A stretch of 46,711 nucleotides of DNA from Methanobacteriota archaeon (GTDB lineage: Archaea; Halobacteriota; Methanosarcinia; Methanosarcinales; Methanosarcinaceae): positions 1 through 46,711 of the forward strand of contig JASGVX010000121.1 of NCBI GenBank assembly GCA_030054735.1, in the 5' to 3' direction. This document shows, in pieces, positions 1-8,177 of this stretch; position 1 is the stretch's first letter, and each line of letters opens with the position of its first letter. The translations under genes and the position numbers were made by a program. The notes beneath the pieces are model-generated. The model was not told where the DNA came from and did no database searches. It saw nothing but the letters and a program-made list of their open reading frames with translations.

Positions 1-876
1 CTAAAACTTTATCCTCGCAGCGAGATTATCGTAGACCTAACAAATGGGACTAAATACGTATCAAGTATTCTATATGCCTCTGCAAGCATGGCAAAAATAG
101 AAAACTTATTTTTTTTGGATACGCCAAGAGAAATAGTGCAAACTTTTCCTTCAGTTGAATCTGATGATTCTGATAGTATTAAAAAAATTGAAGATTTCCT
201 CAAAAATAATTACAAAGAAGAATTCATTAGTATATATAAACCGCTTGAAAACCTTGACTCATTGGAAAAATATAATCATTTTGAAATAATCTACTATGGA
301 GAAGAAGCAAAAAGACTGGTTGAAATTATTGAACGTCTGGAGCTTGGAAATGAGTTGTTCAAAGAGACTATCGGATCACATCTGAATAGTGCAATTGATG
401 ACTATTTTAATGGAAAATATGGGGATAGTATACGTTCTTTAGGTCTAATTGTGGAATATTTGACTAAGGAAATTACAAGAAAATTAAAAGACATTAAAGA
501 TCCGGACTTAATGGAAAAACTTAATAATAAAAACGACATAGAAGCAATAAGACTTTTTTGCAATGACATAAGAAACAAAATTAGGATTGGTGAAAATCTA
601 AAAGAATATCAAGAGAAACTAAAATCTTTGAGAGGCTTGGATCACGTTATCAATGCAACTAAATTTTATCGAAATGATAATAGTCATATCAGTCTAACTT
701 ATATTCCTCCAAGTACCAAAGAAGAGTCCAGGTTAGTTTTAATTAACACTCTTTACTTTTTAGATCTTATTAGTAGTTCCAGCCTGTTACAAAAAAACTT
801 AGAGACGAAGTCAACTCTTGAACCAGAAGTACAATTCTTTGAAATTAATGAAAACATTATTCCGTATGGACGCTAA
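1..876 (+). CDS. CARF-HEPN protein, C-terminal part (start lies outside the window)
   Basis: The reading frame is open from base 1, so the start is upstream. The first residues visible contain DLTNGTK followed by a hydrophobic helix, the strand-turn-helix signature that ends a CARF (CRISPR-associated Rossmann fold) ligand-binding domain. The C-terminal half is helical and carries RNDNSH (nt 670-687), an R-x4-H motif of HEPN ribonucleases, in a context like other HEPN helices (a GDSIRSLGLIVEYL helix before it). Csm6/Csx1-type effectors combine these two domains: a cyclic nucleotide binds CARF and switches a HEPN RNase. The gene overlaps the downstream mCpol gene or ends just before it, so the two are very likely co-translated. 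The DNA is AT-rich compared with housekeeping genes further right, consistent with transfer. Domain assignment is by motif recognition only; the ligand and the N-terminus are unknown. Confidence 0.72.
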   Translation, partial: LKLYPRSEIIVDLTNGTKYVSSILYASASMAKIENLFFLDTPREIVQTFPSVESDDSDSIKKIEDFLKNNYKEEFISIYKPLENLDSLEKYNHFEIIYYGEEAKRLVEIIERLELGNELFKETIGSHLNSAIDDYFNGKYGDSIRSLGLIVEYLTKEITRKLKDIKDPDLMEKLNNKNDIEAIRLFCNDIRNKIRIGENLKEYQEKLKSLRGLDHVINATKFYRNDNSHISLTYIPPSTKEESRLVLINTLYFLDLISSSSLLQKNLETKSTLEPEVQFFEINENIIPYGR

Positions 877-1276
877 GGGTGTTATTTTGATATATATTGG
901 ATTAGATGGAGACGACATCGGTAAAAAAATAGAAAGATGTCTTATCGAGAATAATGAAAGAGAAGCAGCTAGACTTAGCAAAGAGATTACAAATAGTAAA
1001 GATAAAATCGCTGATTATTTTAGTTCATTGGGTTTTGAAATCATTTTTTCAGCGGGAGACGATATTCTAACTAAAGGAACTTCTATTAGTATAGAGGATT
1101 TAACTGAATTTTTGCAGAATGTAGAAGGTGAGTGTAGTTTTTCTGTAGGAATCGCAAACACATTGACAAAAACATATGTAGCACTCAAGTACGCAAAGTC
1201 AATTGGGAAAAATGTAATTGTAGAATTTAATCAAGAGGATAAACTAAAAATATATAAAAAAATCAGGGAGTGCTAA
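866..1276 (+). CDS. Minimal CRISPR polymerase (mCpol) nucleotide cyclase
   Basis: Small protein (136 aa from ATG 866) consisting of a single Cas10-palm/GGDEF-like cyclase domain. Residues 10-19, YIGLDGDDIG, carry the first metal-binding acidic cluster; residues 63-66, AGDD, correspond to the GGDD catalytic motif of Cas10 with Gly replaced by Ala; the C-terminal SFSVGIANTL and ALKYAKSIGKN blocks match the closing strand and helix of the family. mCpol enzymes make cyclic oligonucleotides from NTPs and are paired with CARF or other ligand-controlled effectors; in Panoptes systems (OptS/OptE) the product holds the effector inactive. The start is uncertain: ATG 866 overlaps the upstream gene by 11 bases, while TTG 887 has a GGGTG ribosome site just before it and would begin directly at IYIGLDGDD. 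No HD domain, no other Cas gene and no CRISPR array is visible nearby. Confidence 0.8.
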   Translation: MDAKGVILIYIGLDGDDIGKKIERCLIENNEREAARLSKEITNSKDKIADYFSSLGFEIIFSAGDDILTKGTSISIEDLTEFLQNVEGECSFSVGIANTLTKTYVALKYAKSIGKNVIVEFNQEDKLKIYKKIREC

Positions 1277-1430
1277 CATAACTTCTGGATAGGTTTAGTT
1301 TTTAAAGTTCATAATAGGTTTTTTAATATTTTTGACTGCAAAAATCTTAAGCCTAAAATCCACTTTCCGCAGTAAATTTTCGCATATTTACATTTTTCAT
1401 GCTATCGATCTCCAATAAAACGTATATTTC

Positions 1431-1746
1431 AAGCTGTCTCAAAACTCAAACCATTTCTACAATTGGATAATGAGATACGTTAACTTTAAAACCTGAGTTC
1501 CCAATATTTAAGCGCATAAACCTAATTTCACTAATCTACTATGTCAGATGATTTTTATTTTAAATTAGAACTTATTATTTATGCGCTTAAGTTTAAGCAC
1601 ATAATAGGATATCAGGAGAACCTTATGCGCTTAAAAAGGCGGAAGTTAGGTTAAAAACAAACCCACTTAAAACAGAGAAATTTAGACATAAATTAACCTT
1701 ATCGTGGAAAAAATTGACACAGTTGTAGGATTAACTTTATTTTTGA
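1431..1746. mobile_element. MITE family A (aagctgtctcaaaac ends), interrupted copy
   Basis: The left end reads aagctgtctcaaaac and the right end finishes with ttttgagac. Left (1431-1490) and right (about 1662-1746) parts together match the intact element at 23181-23341 almost base for base. The copy is split by another element (1491-1655). The last bases of the right terminus have diverged from the intact copy. There is no coding capacity, so it is a non-autonomous element that must be mobilised by a transposase encoded elsewhere; the ends resemble those of IS5-type elements, but that is a loose inference. Confidence 0.7.
1491..1655. mobile_element. MITE family B (aacctgagttccc ends), nested insertion
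   Basis: This stretch interrupts MITE family A and is repeated at 23725-23889. Its ends are imperfect inverted repeats (acctgagttcc at the left, ggaagttaggt at the right). Inside it, the motif ttaagcgcataa and its complement occur four times, so the element can fold into a large cruciform or RNA hairpin. It has no ORF. Confidence 0.72.
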
Positions 1747-1766
1747 GACCTCCTGTCCTTATCTGT

Positions 1767-2051
1767 TTATTTTCCTGCTGACCTCTGCGCCTCTTTTGCT
1801 GCGTCTTTTATCATTTCCCCTACAAGCGAGGATTTTTCGCAATGAGACGCCTCTTTCGGCTTGCAGTTTATGAGGATGCCCATCAGCCTGTCCGCCGTCC
1901 GATAATACTTCTTATCCTCAAGCTCGACCAGAATGTCGGACAACTTTTCGCTAAACTCTCTGCATTTTTCGTGGTCGCAGACTGCCTGCTCATGCAGCAG
2001 GCTTGCATATTCCAACTCCTTTATATATTCAGGTGGGAGTTTTTCGGCCAT
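1767..2051 (-). CDS. Hypothetical protein, 94 aa, cysteine-containing
   Basis: Mostly helical, charged small protein with no transmembrane segment. Four cysteines occur as CDHEKC (around residues 25-30) and C-x8-C (around residues 63-72), the latter inside CKPKEASHC, which could bind a metal, though the spacing is not a standard zinc finger. The ATG at 2051 is preceded at a distance by aaggagca. I do not recognise the family. It stands alone, divergent from the methyltransferase gene, with MITE DNA downstream. It is more likely a real gene than a shadow because nothing else is coded here and the composition is polar and regular. Confidence 0.55.
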   Translation of the reverse strand: MAEKLPPEYIKELEYASLLHEQAVCDHEKCREFSEKLSDILVELEDKKYYRTADRLMGILINCKPKEASHCEKSSLVGEMIKDAAKEAQRSAGK

Positions 2052-2224
2052 ATAAGACTGTCCTGTCAGTTGCTCCTTAATATATTATCAGCTAACCTTT
2101 ATTTAATATTTGTATGCACGTTTACAGTGTCCCATCATATCCTCCATAAAAACAGAATAAAAGTTTTCAGGAACTATTACTTTCTCTCTGCCGTTTATAG
2201 CTCTCGCCCCAGGACCTTCCTGCC

Positions 2225-3154
2225 ATGCTTTCAACAAAAGAACTTTTATCTTCTGAAAACAAATCCAGAGATATGTTTGGAGAAATTGGAAGCATAAGAA
2301 ACGAGGTGGATGAAACTTCCCTTCAAATTCTCTCCCTATTCAGGGAAAGCATAAGCGAAATCCGCCTAAAAGAGCCCGAATCCGTATCAGCATATTTCAG
2401 CCCGGACTATTCGCATTATATTGTGGTGCATACTCCTCTGAATAATCGTTTTCCTGATATAAAGGAAGAATGGAAGCTGCGCTTTTGCAGAGACGTTGGA
2501 ATTTCCGTTGTAGAACTGATAGTAGCCGAAACAGGCAGTGCCTATGTTAGGGGTCTGATGGCGGCAAACGGCTCAAAAGTCTACGCCATCCTTCCGTTTA
2601 CCTCAACAGACGCAGAAAAAACAAAAAAGGCTGAATTTCCTGAAAACCCCATGGCCCGCATAAGGGCAGAGCTTCTTCCTGCTGTACTGCCGGGAATAAA
2701 AGGAGAAACAATCCTTGATATCGGAAGCGGCTTCGGAAACCTCACAATAGAGCTTGCAAAAAATAACCCGGATTCACAGGTTTACGGCATTGACATTCAT
2801 GATTCCCTCACAGGCCAGGCGCAGATGAATGCAGAAGTCCTGGGGGTGTCTAATATTGAGTTCAAGACCGGAAGCGCTTATGCCCTGCCTTTTGAGAGAA
2901 ACTCTGTAGACTCTGCAACCTGCTTTTTCATGCTCCACCACCTTGAAGATATTAAAACCGCTCTTTTTGAGATTAAAAGGGTGTTGAAAAAAGGTGGGTC
3001 AATAACCGCGATTGAGCCGCAGGCTCACCGGCACCCTCATGGCCCTCAACTTTCGGAATCTGAATGGAAAGAGCTTTTTGAAGATCTGGGTTTTACTGTG
3101 GAAACGGAAAGTCTGGAAAGAGCAGTTGTACTGAAAGCTGTAAAAAGAGACTAA
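2225..3154 (+). CDS. Class I SAM-dependent methyltransferase with unknown N-terminal domain
   Basis: 309 aa. The C-terminal half is a Rossmann methyltransferase: motif I ILDIGSGFGN (around residue 160), acidic motif II YGIDIHD, and the post-IV block FFMLHHLEDIKTAL followed by RVLKKGG, typical of the UbiE/MenG-like group. The first 140 residues are not recognised but include a conserved-looking RGLMAANGSKVYAI stretch and may bind the substrate. Substrate unknown. The gene is monocistronic; the AT-rich DNA at 2050-2220 must hold its promoter. Either ATG 2225 or an in-frame later Met could be the start; 2225 gives the longest frame. Confidence 0.75.
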   Translation: MLSTKELLSSENKSRDMFGEIGSIRNEVDETSLQILSLFRESISEIRLKEPESVSAYFSPDYSHYIVVHTPLNNRFPDIKEEWKLRFCRDVGISVVELIVAETGSAYVRGLMAANGSKVYAILPFTSTDAEKTKKAEFPENPMARIRAELLPAVLPGIKGETILDIGSGFGNLTIELAKNNPDSQVYGIDIHDSLTGQAQMNAEVLGVSNIEFKTGSAYALPFERNSVDSATCFFMLHHLEDIKTALFEIKRVLKKGGSITAIEPQAHRHPHGPQLSESEWKELFEDLGFTVETESLERAVVLKAVKRD

Positions 3155-3242
3155 ATTCCGGAAAAGAGGGTGAGAGTTACAAAAACGGTTCAACACCTGA
3201 GACCTGAAACCGGTTTTAGACATATGGATTTAGTAAGTGTCT

Positions 3243-3309
3243 CCGCCAGCTTTTCTGGCGGCCCTGCCAAAAATAAAGAATAAAGAATAAAGAATAAAGA
3301 ATAAAGAAG
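3243..3309. repeat. Hairpin followed by a 7-bp tandem repeat
   Basis: A perfect 7-bp hairpin (ccgccag at 3243-3249, ctggcgg at 3255-3261, loop ctttt) lies about 90 bases past the methyltransferase stop. It is followed at 3271-3309 by about five copies of the heptamer aataaag. The hairpin may act in transcript 3'-end formation or stability; the heptamers look like polymerase-slippage repeats. Confidence 0.45.
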
Positions 3310-3327
3310 ATACCGCCTTCTAACTAT

Positions 3328-3540
3328 ATGGAGAACAGTAACCTGCAGGGTCTATACGTTGCTTTCCTTGAAGTAATCACAGAGAATATGGGGAAAGAAG
3401 GTAACATGTGATGAGGCACATCTTCCCAGAAGGCATTCGATGCCGTTAAACAGGAAAAGTATGCATCCGGAATCAGCACTATGATTGGATCCTCGGGAAG
3501 CATATCCAATCGTTTGGCCTTTCCCGGCTCAATAACTTGA
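3328..3540 (+). pseudogene. Remnant of a small unknown gene
   Basis: ATG 3328 opens MENSNLQGLYVAFLEVITEN and ends at TGA 3412. The next frame continues with a coding-like helical stretch (SQKAFDAVKQEKYASGIS) to a TGA at 3538-3540. The two pieces read like one short protein broken by a frameshift. I cannot name the family. The remaining DNA between 3541 and 3659 shows only AT-rich sequence that could hold the promoter of the next gene. Confidence 0.35.
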
Positions 3541-3659
3541 CCGAATTATCACTGATAACGATTATTATGACGAATCTTATTTTTTGCATCAGGAAAGGAT
3601 TAATAAACAATTCTTCCATAACCTTCAGAGGTTAAAATAAAGAACAGGAAGACCTTTTT

Positions 3660-4850
3660 ATGATTCCAAAAGCCTCTTACGATGTCATCGTTGTGGGTGC
3701 AGGCCCTGCGGGTTCTACTGCTGCACTTTATGCCGCAAGGAATGGGGCCTCTGTCCTTCTTCTTGATAAAAAAAGAGAAATTGGAAACCCCATCCAGTGT
3801 GCCGGTTTTCTTCCCGATGCCTCGGAAGTCGGGGCTCTGATGCCTGATGCCATATTGCCAGAGACACTGAATAATTATCCTGACTCCTGCGTACTCCGGC
3901 ATATCAAAACCCAGCGTATCATTCCTCCAAACTGCAATGCAAAAGAATTTGCTGTAAAAGGGGCTGTCCTTGACAGGCGCAGATATGACCAGTTCCTTGC
4001 AGGACAGGCGGCAGAAGCTGGCGCCGAACTTATGGTAAAAACGCGTGTTACAAAAATACAGGGCACAACTCTAGAAATTTCAGGGATCTTTGGGAAACAA
4101 ACGATCAAAACTAAAGCACTTATTGGTGCAGATGGCCCTAATTCCCCTGTCGCAAAGGCAAAGGGCCTCACCATGAAACCCGAATTAAAGGAAACCTCTG
4201 TTGCTATTGAATACCAGGTCAGGATGGTTGACATTGACCAGGACGCCCTTGAGATGTATTTTGGAAAAGACTATGTCCCTGGCGGTTATGCGTGGATTTT
4301 CCCGGAAGGAGAAGGACGGGCAAATATAGGAATAGGAATCCGGAGCGGAATGGCTGAAAAAGGGGTCTCTGCAAAAGACTACCTGCAGCGTTTCATGCAT
4401 GAACACCCTCTCGCCGCCCCAAAGTTGAAAAACGCCGTCATAATGAATATCATTGCAGGCATTATTCCCGTAAACGGGGCCCCTGCAAAAACTGCAAGCG
4501 AAGACTCCCTTATAGTGGGCGATGCCGCAGGCCACATTATCGCAACAAACGGAGGTGGAATTCCTCCTGCAATGATTGCCGGAAAAATTGCCGGGGAAAC
4601 AGCAGCCGAATTTGCAGCCGGGAAATGCAGGCTTGAAGAATATGACAGGCGCTGGAGAGCTCAGTTTGGGCCAGCGCTTGAAACTTCAGTTCAGGCAAGG
4701 CAGATAATGGACGGAATTATGAAATCTGACGCCCTTATGAACGCAGCTTTCAAGTTTATTTCCCCAGAGCAGATGAAAGTCATGCAGTGTGGAAAACTTC
4801 CGGGTCCTGTAAAACTCGGCCTTCAGGCACTGAACCGCGGGAAAAAGTAA
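3660..4850 (+). CDS. Geranylgeranyl reductase family FAD-dependent oxidoreductase
   Basis: 396 aa. The N-terminal dinucleotide fold VVGAGPAGSTAAL binds FAD; QCAGF near residue 46 is the family cysteine motif; GADGPNSPVAK (around residue 155) and VGDAAGHIIATNGGGIPPAM (around residues 285-305) complete the flavin site. Archaeal members reduce the double bonds of geranylgeranyl chains in ether lipids (2,3-di-O-geranylgeranylglyceryl phosphate) at the membrane, usually with ferredoxin or F420-linked electrons. Methanosarcina genomes carry several paralogues, so the substrate of this copy may instead be menaquinone/methanophenazine side chains or another prenyl compound. It stands alone on the plus strand. 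Start ATG 3660 has only a weak ggaaga upstream. Confidence 0.85.
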   Translation: MIPKASYDVIVVGAGPAGSTAALYAARNGASVLLLDKKREIGNPIQCAGFLPDASEVGALMPDAILPETLNNYPDSCVLRHIKTQRIIPPNCNAKEFAVKGAVLDRRRYDQFLAGQAAEAGAELMVKTRVTKIQGTTLEISGIFGKQTIKTKALIGADGPNSPVAKAKGLTMKPELKETSVAIEYQVRMVDIDQDALEMYFGKDYVPGGYAWIFPEGEGRANIGIGIRSGMAEKGVSAKDYLQRFMHEHPLAAPKLKNAVIMNIIAGIIPVNGAPAKTASEDSLIVGDAAGHIIATNGGGIPPAMIAGKIAGETAAEFAAGKCRLEEYDRRWRAQFGPALETSVQARQIMDGIMKSDALMNAAFKFISPEQMKVMQCGKLPGPVKLGLQALNRGKK

Positions 4851-4996
4851 ACTTGCAGTTCTGGCAGTGAGGTGAAATATACTGTCCAGAGAATATTTTT
4901 TATTCATTTCATGTGTATTTTTTGCTTCTTTACCTTCTGCCTTCTCTTCTTTTATTTTTTCTCTTCCCAGTAGCTTCACTGATCGTTATCTATTTT

Positions 4997-5038
4997 CTTC
5001 AACCCTCCTTCTTCAACCCTCCTTCTTCAACCCTCCTT
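4997..5038. repeat. Three perfect 14-bp tandem repeats over the TPR gene stop
   Basis: The unit cttcaaccctcctt occurs three times in exact succession (4997, 5011, 5025). The stop codon of the TPR gene lies inside the rightmost unit, so a slippage event duplicated the end of the gene outward without altering the protein. 4851-4996 holds only an AT-rich stretch between convergent genes. Confidence 0.85.
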
Positions 5039-5359
5039 CTCTTCAGCCGATTTTTCTTCTAGCCGGATCTTCCTTAAATCGGTTTCAGCGTCCTCTTTAT
5101 TGTATTTTGCTTCCAGATAGCTGGGCCTTATTTCAAGCGCTTTGTCAAAAGAAGCAATGGCTTCTTCATATCGCTTCAGGACCACAAACTCAAGCCCTCT
5201 GAGGTTCCAGGCCCCTGCAAAATCAGGCTTTAACACCAGGACCTTATCAAAATACTCAATTTTCTTTTCCGGATCAGTTTCTGATACTGCAAGTCCGTAC
5301 CATTCTTCTGCGGTCTTTCCCTCGATCTTCTTTTTGAACAATTTGTCCAGAAATGCCAA
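5027..5359 (-). CDS. Small TPR-repeat protein
   Basis: 110 aa. Residues 35-68 (AGAWNLRGLEFVVLKRYEEA) and the next 34 residues (DKALEIRPSYLEAKYNKEDA) form tetratricopeptide repeats with the usual W-LG-Y-A-F-A-P spacing; a shorter, degenerate repeat precedes them. TPRs are protein-protein interaction scaffolds; the partner is unknown. The start is a TTG at 5359 and the C-terminus is a charged tail (RLEEKSAEEKEG). Many such short TPR proteins exist in Methanosarcina. No operon partner is visible: the next gene to the left is convergent. Confidence 0.75.
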   Translation of the reverse strand: MAFLDKLFKKKIEGKTAEEWYGLAVSETDPEKKIEYFDKVLVLKPDFAGAWNLRGLEFVVLKRYEEAIASFDKALEIRPSYLEAKYNKEDAETDLRKIRLEEKSAEEKEG

Positions 5360-5484
5360 TCACATCACATCCCATCGAATATATGCGGGGTCGATAGAAA
5401 TATGTAGTGATTCCTCTTTCTCTCCCCACTGGAAAAAAACTGTTTTCTAGACTGCAGCATTGAAATAAAAAAAATAATGAAAGT

Positions 5485-6408
5485 TTACTTGTTTATATTG
5501 AGCAGGGAACTTTCATTATACACACTTTCAAAGTCTGAACTTATTACCAGTTTAGTAATGTCGCCCATAGTTGTTAGATTGTAGCTTACTCCACGTTCGC
5601 TTGAGTTTGCCTGGTAAGCCTTGATCTTTTCATTCACTTCAGATTCCAGGTTAAGGAAAATGGAGGTCTGTACATAACTTCCGTCATCCAGTTTTTTGAG
5701 GTCTCTGTAGTATTGTTCTGCGGGAATTTCTGAAGAATTTGTCTTTTTGTTCACTTGCTGGTAGATGCACCCTTTAAGGTCTGCCTGGCTCAAAATATTA
5801 TCGTATTCAGTATCCGACGTTTCATTTCCTTCAAGGACATTGATAACCCTCGTTACAGCCTGGATAGGACCTATAATCGAAGGGCTTCCAACAACGTTCC
5901 ATATGTTGTAAGTACCGTTTGTACGGTCGAGGATGTTATAGCCATCATACGGCATTGCCTGTGCATTCAGAGGCATGTTAAATCTCTGCTCAGGGATCAT
6001 ATGCAGTTCAAAGCCGCTCTCATTACCATAACTTGCACCGTATCTCTTTGTGACATCAGCTCCATAAGAGAAGGAAACATTCATAGTTTGTTTGTTTCCA
6101 AAAACGGCTTCCAGGGGAGTCCCTTCGGTTTTTTGAAGGTCAACGTAAATAGCATTTGTCACCCCTTCAGGCGACATTTTTAATCCGTCAGCAATCGAGT
6201 TAAAATCATGCTGGACATGTTTGCCCTGAATCTGGAAGAACGAAACCATGATAGGTACGTCACCTGTTTCCGAACTAGAGACGTCATTTTCTTTATCTCT
6301 ATCTAAATCACCTGTGAAATATATCATACCGGCAGAGAGAAGCATTGTTACTGCCAGGAAGATAGCCAGATATTTCTGGTTCTTTGTTGCTGGATCCTTT
6401 CGTTTCAT
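5485..6408 (-). CDS. Membrane-anchored exported protein of unknown function
   Basis: 307 aa from ATG 6408, which has GAGGAT six bases upstream; the frame can be extended to 6465, but that start has no ribosome site. Residues 1-35 are a basic patch followed by one hydrophobic segment (YLAIFLAVTMLLSAGMIYF), so the rest should face outside the membrane. The external part has no Cys-rich or repeat motif that I recognise; it contains several N-x-S/T sites. The bases just upstream of the gene (6421-6446) are an ataat pentamer repeat that may contain the TATA box. 6447-6622 holds no gene. Confidence 0.65.
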   Translation of the reverse strand: MKRKDPATKNQKYLAIFLAVTMLLSAGMIYFTGDLDRDKENDVSSSETGDVPIMVSFFQIQGKHVQHDFNSIADGLKMSPEGVTNAIYVDLQKTEGTPLEAVFGNKQTMNVSFSYGADVTKRYGASYGNESGFELHMIPEQRFNMPLNAQAMPYDGYNILDRTNGTYNIWNVVGSPSIIGPIQAVTRVINVLEGNETSDTEYDNILSQADLKGCIYQQVNKKTNSSEIPAEQYYRDLKKLDDGSYVQTSIFLNLESEVNEKIKAYQANSSERGVSYNLTTMGDITKLVISSDFESVYNESSLLNINK

Positions 6409-6622
6409 AAATGAATCCTCATAATATAATATAATATAATATAAATTATTCAAAATGTAAAACACACATGCTATCTAAATCTATTGTTTTTCTATTTGTA
6501 TTATCGTCCTACTATAAAAAACAGTTTCTATATTTGTTTTCTAAAAATAGAAATAAGTTTTTGGGGTGAATTTTGAATTTCAGGTTTTAAATTCTATTTC
6601 TAAGGTTTCTTCCCGATTTATC

Positions 6623-8062
6623 TCACTTAAGGGTCAGGATCTTGAGCATATTTGTACCTCCGGGTTTCCCAAAAGATGGGCCCTGGGTAAAGACTACTAT
6701 ATCTTCACTCTTCGCAAATCCCAGTTCTTTTACTTTTTTTATTGTTTCCTCTTCCCAGCTTTCAAAAGGTTCATTTGCAAGAACAGGATAGACTCCATAA
6801 GATAGGGAAAGGAACCTGCAGGTCTTGGGGACGCGGCTGAAAGCCAGTATCCAGGGCTCAGGGTTAAAACGTGAGATCCTGCGAGGAGTTGCTCCGCTTC
6901 TTGTAGGACTAAGTATGGCTGCAACAGGCAGTTTTTGCAGGGCTTCATGGACCTGAAGGGTGATCACTTCGTCCACTGACATTTTTCTGGCAGTTACAGC
7001 TTTGATCATTGTATCAAGCCCCCACTTAGTCTTGGTGCGCCAGTTCTCAGTAGTCTTTGAAATTTTTACCATCATCTCAACGGCTTCTTGAGGGTAATTC
7101 CCAACTGCGGTCTCTTCCGAGAGCATGATAGCATCTGTTCCATCAAGAATTGCGTTTGCAACATCTGTGGCTTCGGCCCGTGTGGGCCTTATATTATCAG
7201 TCATGGAAGCCAGCATATGGGTTGCGGTAATTACAGGAATTCCCAGGAGCTTTGACCTATGTATCAGTTCCTTCTGGACTGAGGGAACTTCCTGGATAGG
7301 AATCTCAACCCCCAGGTCTCCTCTTGCGACCATGAGAGCATCGGTTTCTTCAAGAATTTCTTCAATATTCTCTACAGCTTGTCTGCGTTCGATTTTTGAG
7401 ACAATGTATACCTGCTTTCCTCTGGATGCTGCAAAGTCTCGGACCTTTCTTATATCTTCGGCATTTTCAATAAAAGAGATACTGAAGGTATCAATATCCT
7501 CTTCCAGGGCAAACTCAAGGATTTTGAAGTCCTTTTCAGTTACGGGATCAAGGAAAATTTTCGCTCCCGGCAGGTTTAACCCCTTATGGGAATAGAGCTG
7601 CCCCCCAATAAGAACCTCACAGAGCACATCTGTTCCCAGGACTTCCTTGCATTGGAGCTGTATGAACCCATCGCTGAGGTAGATCAGGCTCCCGGGAGAT
7701 ACGCTTTCAGGAAGTTGTTTGTAACTTACAGAAATCCGCTTCTCATTTCCAGGAGAGTCGTTAATTGTAAGGGTTATAAGATTTCCTTTATGGAGCATGA
7801 TAGGTTCTTTTTCGAGCTTGCCTATGCGGATTTTCGGGCCCGGAAGGTCTCCAAGGATTGCAATAGTCCTGCCCAGTTCGTCTGCAACCTTGCGGACGTT
7901 TCGGATAACTCTGACATGGCTTTCGAAGCTTCCATGTGAGAAGTTAATCCTTGCCACGTTCATGCCAGCAAGTATAAGCTGCCTGATCATCTCTTCAGAG
8001 GAGGATGCAGGTCCTATTGTACAGACGATCTTTGTTTTATGGTCAGGAATTTCCATATTCAC
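6623..8062 (-). CDS. pyk: Pyruvate kinase
   Basis: 479 aa. Transfers phosphate from phosphoenolpyruvate to ADP, forming pyruvate and ATP. Visible family features: N-terminal TKIVCTIGPASSSEE, the (beta/alpha)8 barrel with NFSHG, the active-site signature SKIERRQAVENI (around residues 222-233), the metal-binding MVARGDLGVEIP, the TRAEATDVANAILDGTDAIM block, and a C-terminal domain ending GGTNMLKIL. The length matches single-domain-set archaeal enzymes with no extra PEP-utiliser domain. Start is GTG 8062 or ATG 8056; aggg lies six bases before the GTG. It lies 115 bp downstream of the aldolase gene on the same strand, so the two glycolytic genes may share a transcript. Confidence 0.95.
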   Translation of the reverse strand: MNMEIPDHKTKIVCTIGPASSSEEMIRQLILAGMNVARINFSHGSFESHVRVIRNVRKVADELGRTIAILGDLPGPKIRIGKLEKEPIMLHKGNLITLTINDSPGNEKRISVSYKQLPESVSPGSLIYLSDGFIQLQCKEVLGTDVLCEVLIGGQLYSHKGLNLPGAKIFLDPVTEKDFKILEFALEEDIDTFSISFIENAEDIRKVRDFAASRGKQVYIVSKIERRQAVENIEEILEETDALMVARGDLGVEIPIQEVPSVQKELIHRSKLLGIPVITATHMLASMTDNIRPTRAEATDVANAILDGTDAIMLSEETAVGNYPQEAVEMMVKISKTTENWRTKTKWGLDTMIKAVTARKMSVDEVITLQVHEALQKLPVAAILSPTRSGATPRRISRFNPEPWILAFSRVPKTCRFLSLSYGVYPVLANEPFESWEEETIKKVKELGFAKSEDIVVFTQGPSFGKPGGTNMLKILTLK

Positions 8063-8177
8063 ACAGCCCTATATATTTCTCTGCTTCAGTCCTTTTCATT
8101 TACTTTTTAAATGAATTTCAAATTTCTTTCTGCCGTTCCAGTGAATTCCTGTCTCAACTTTTTTGTAAACTCTCTTC

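Noticed and set aside
866-1276. The cyclase as a GGDEF diguanylate cyclase
   Set aside because: Too short, AGDD instead of GGDEF, and the DGDDIG start and SFSVGI end fit mCpol; the CARF-HEPN neighbour also favours mCpol.
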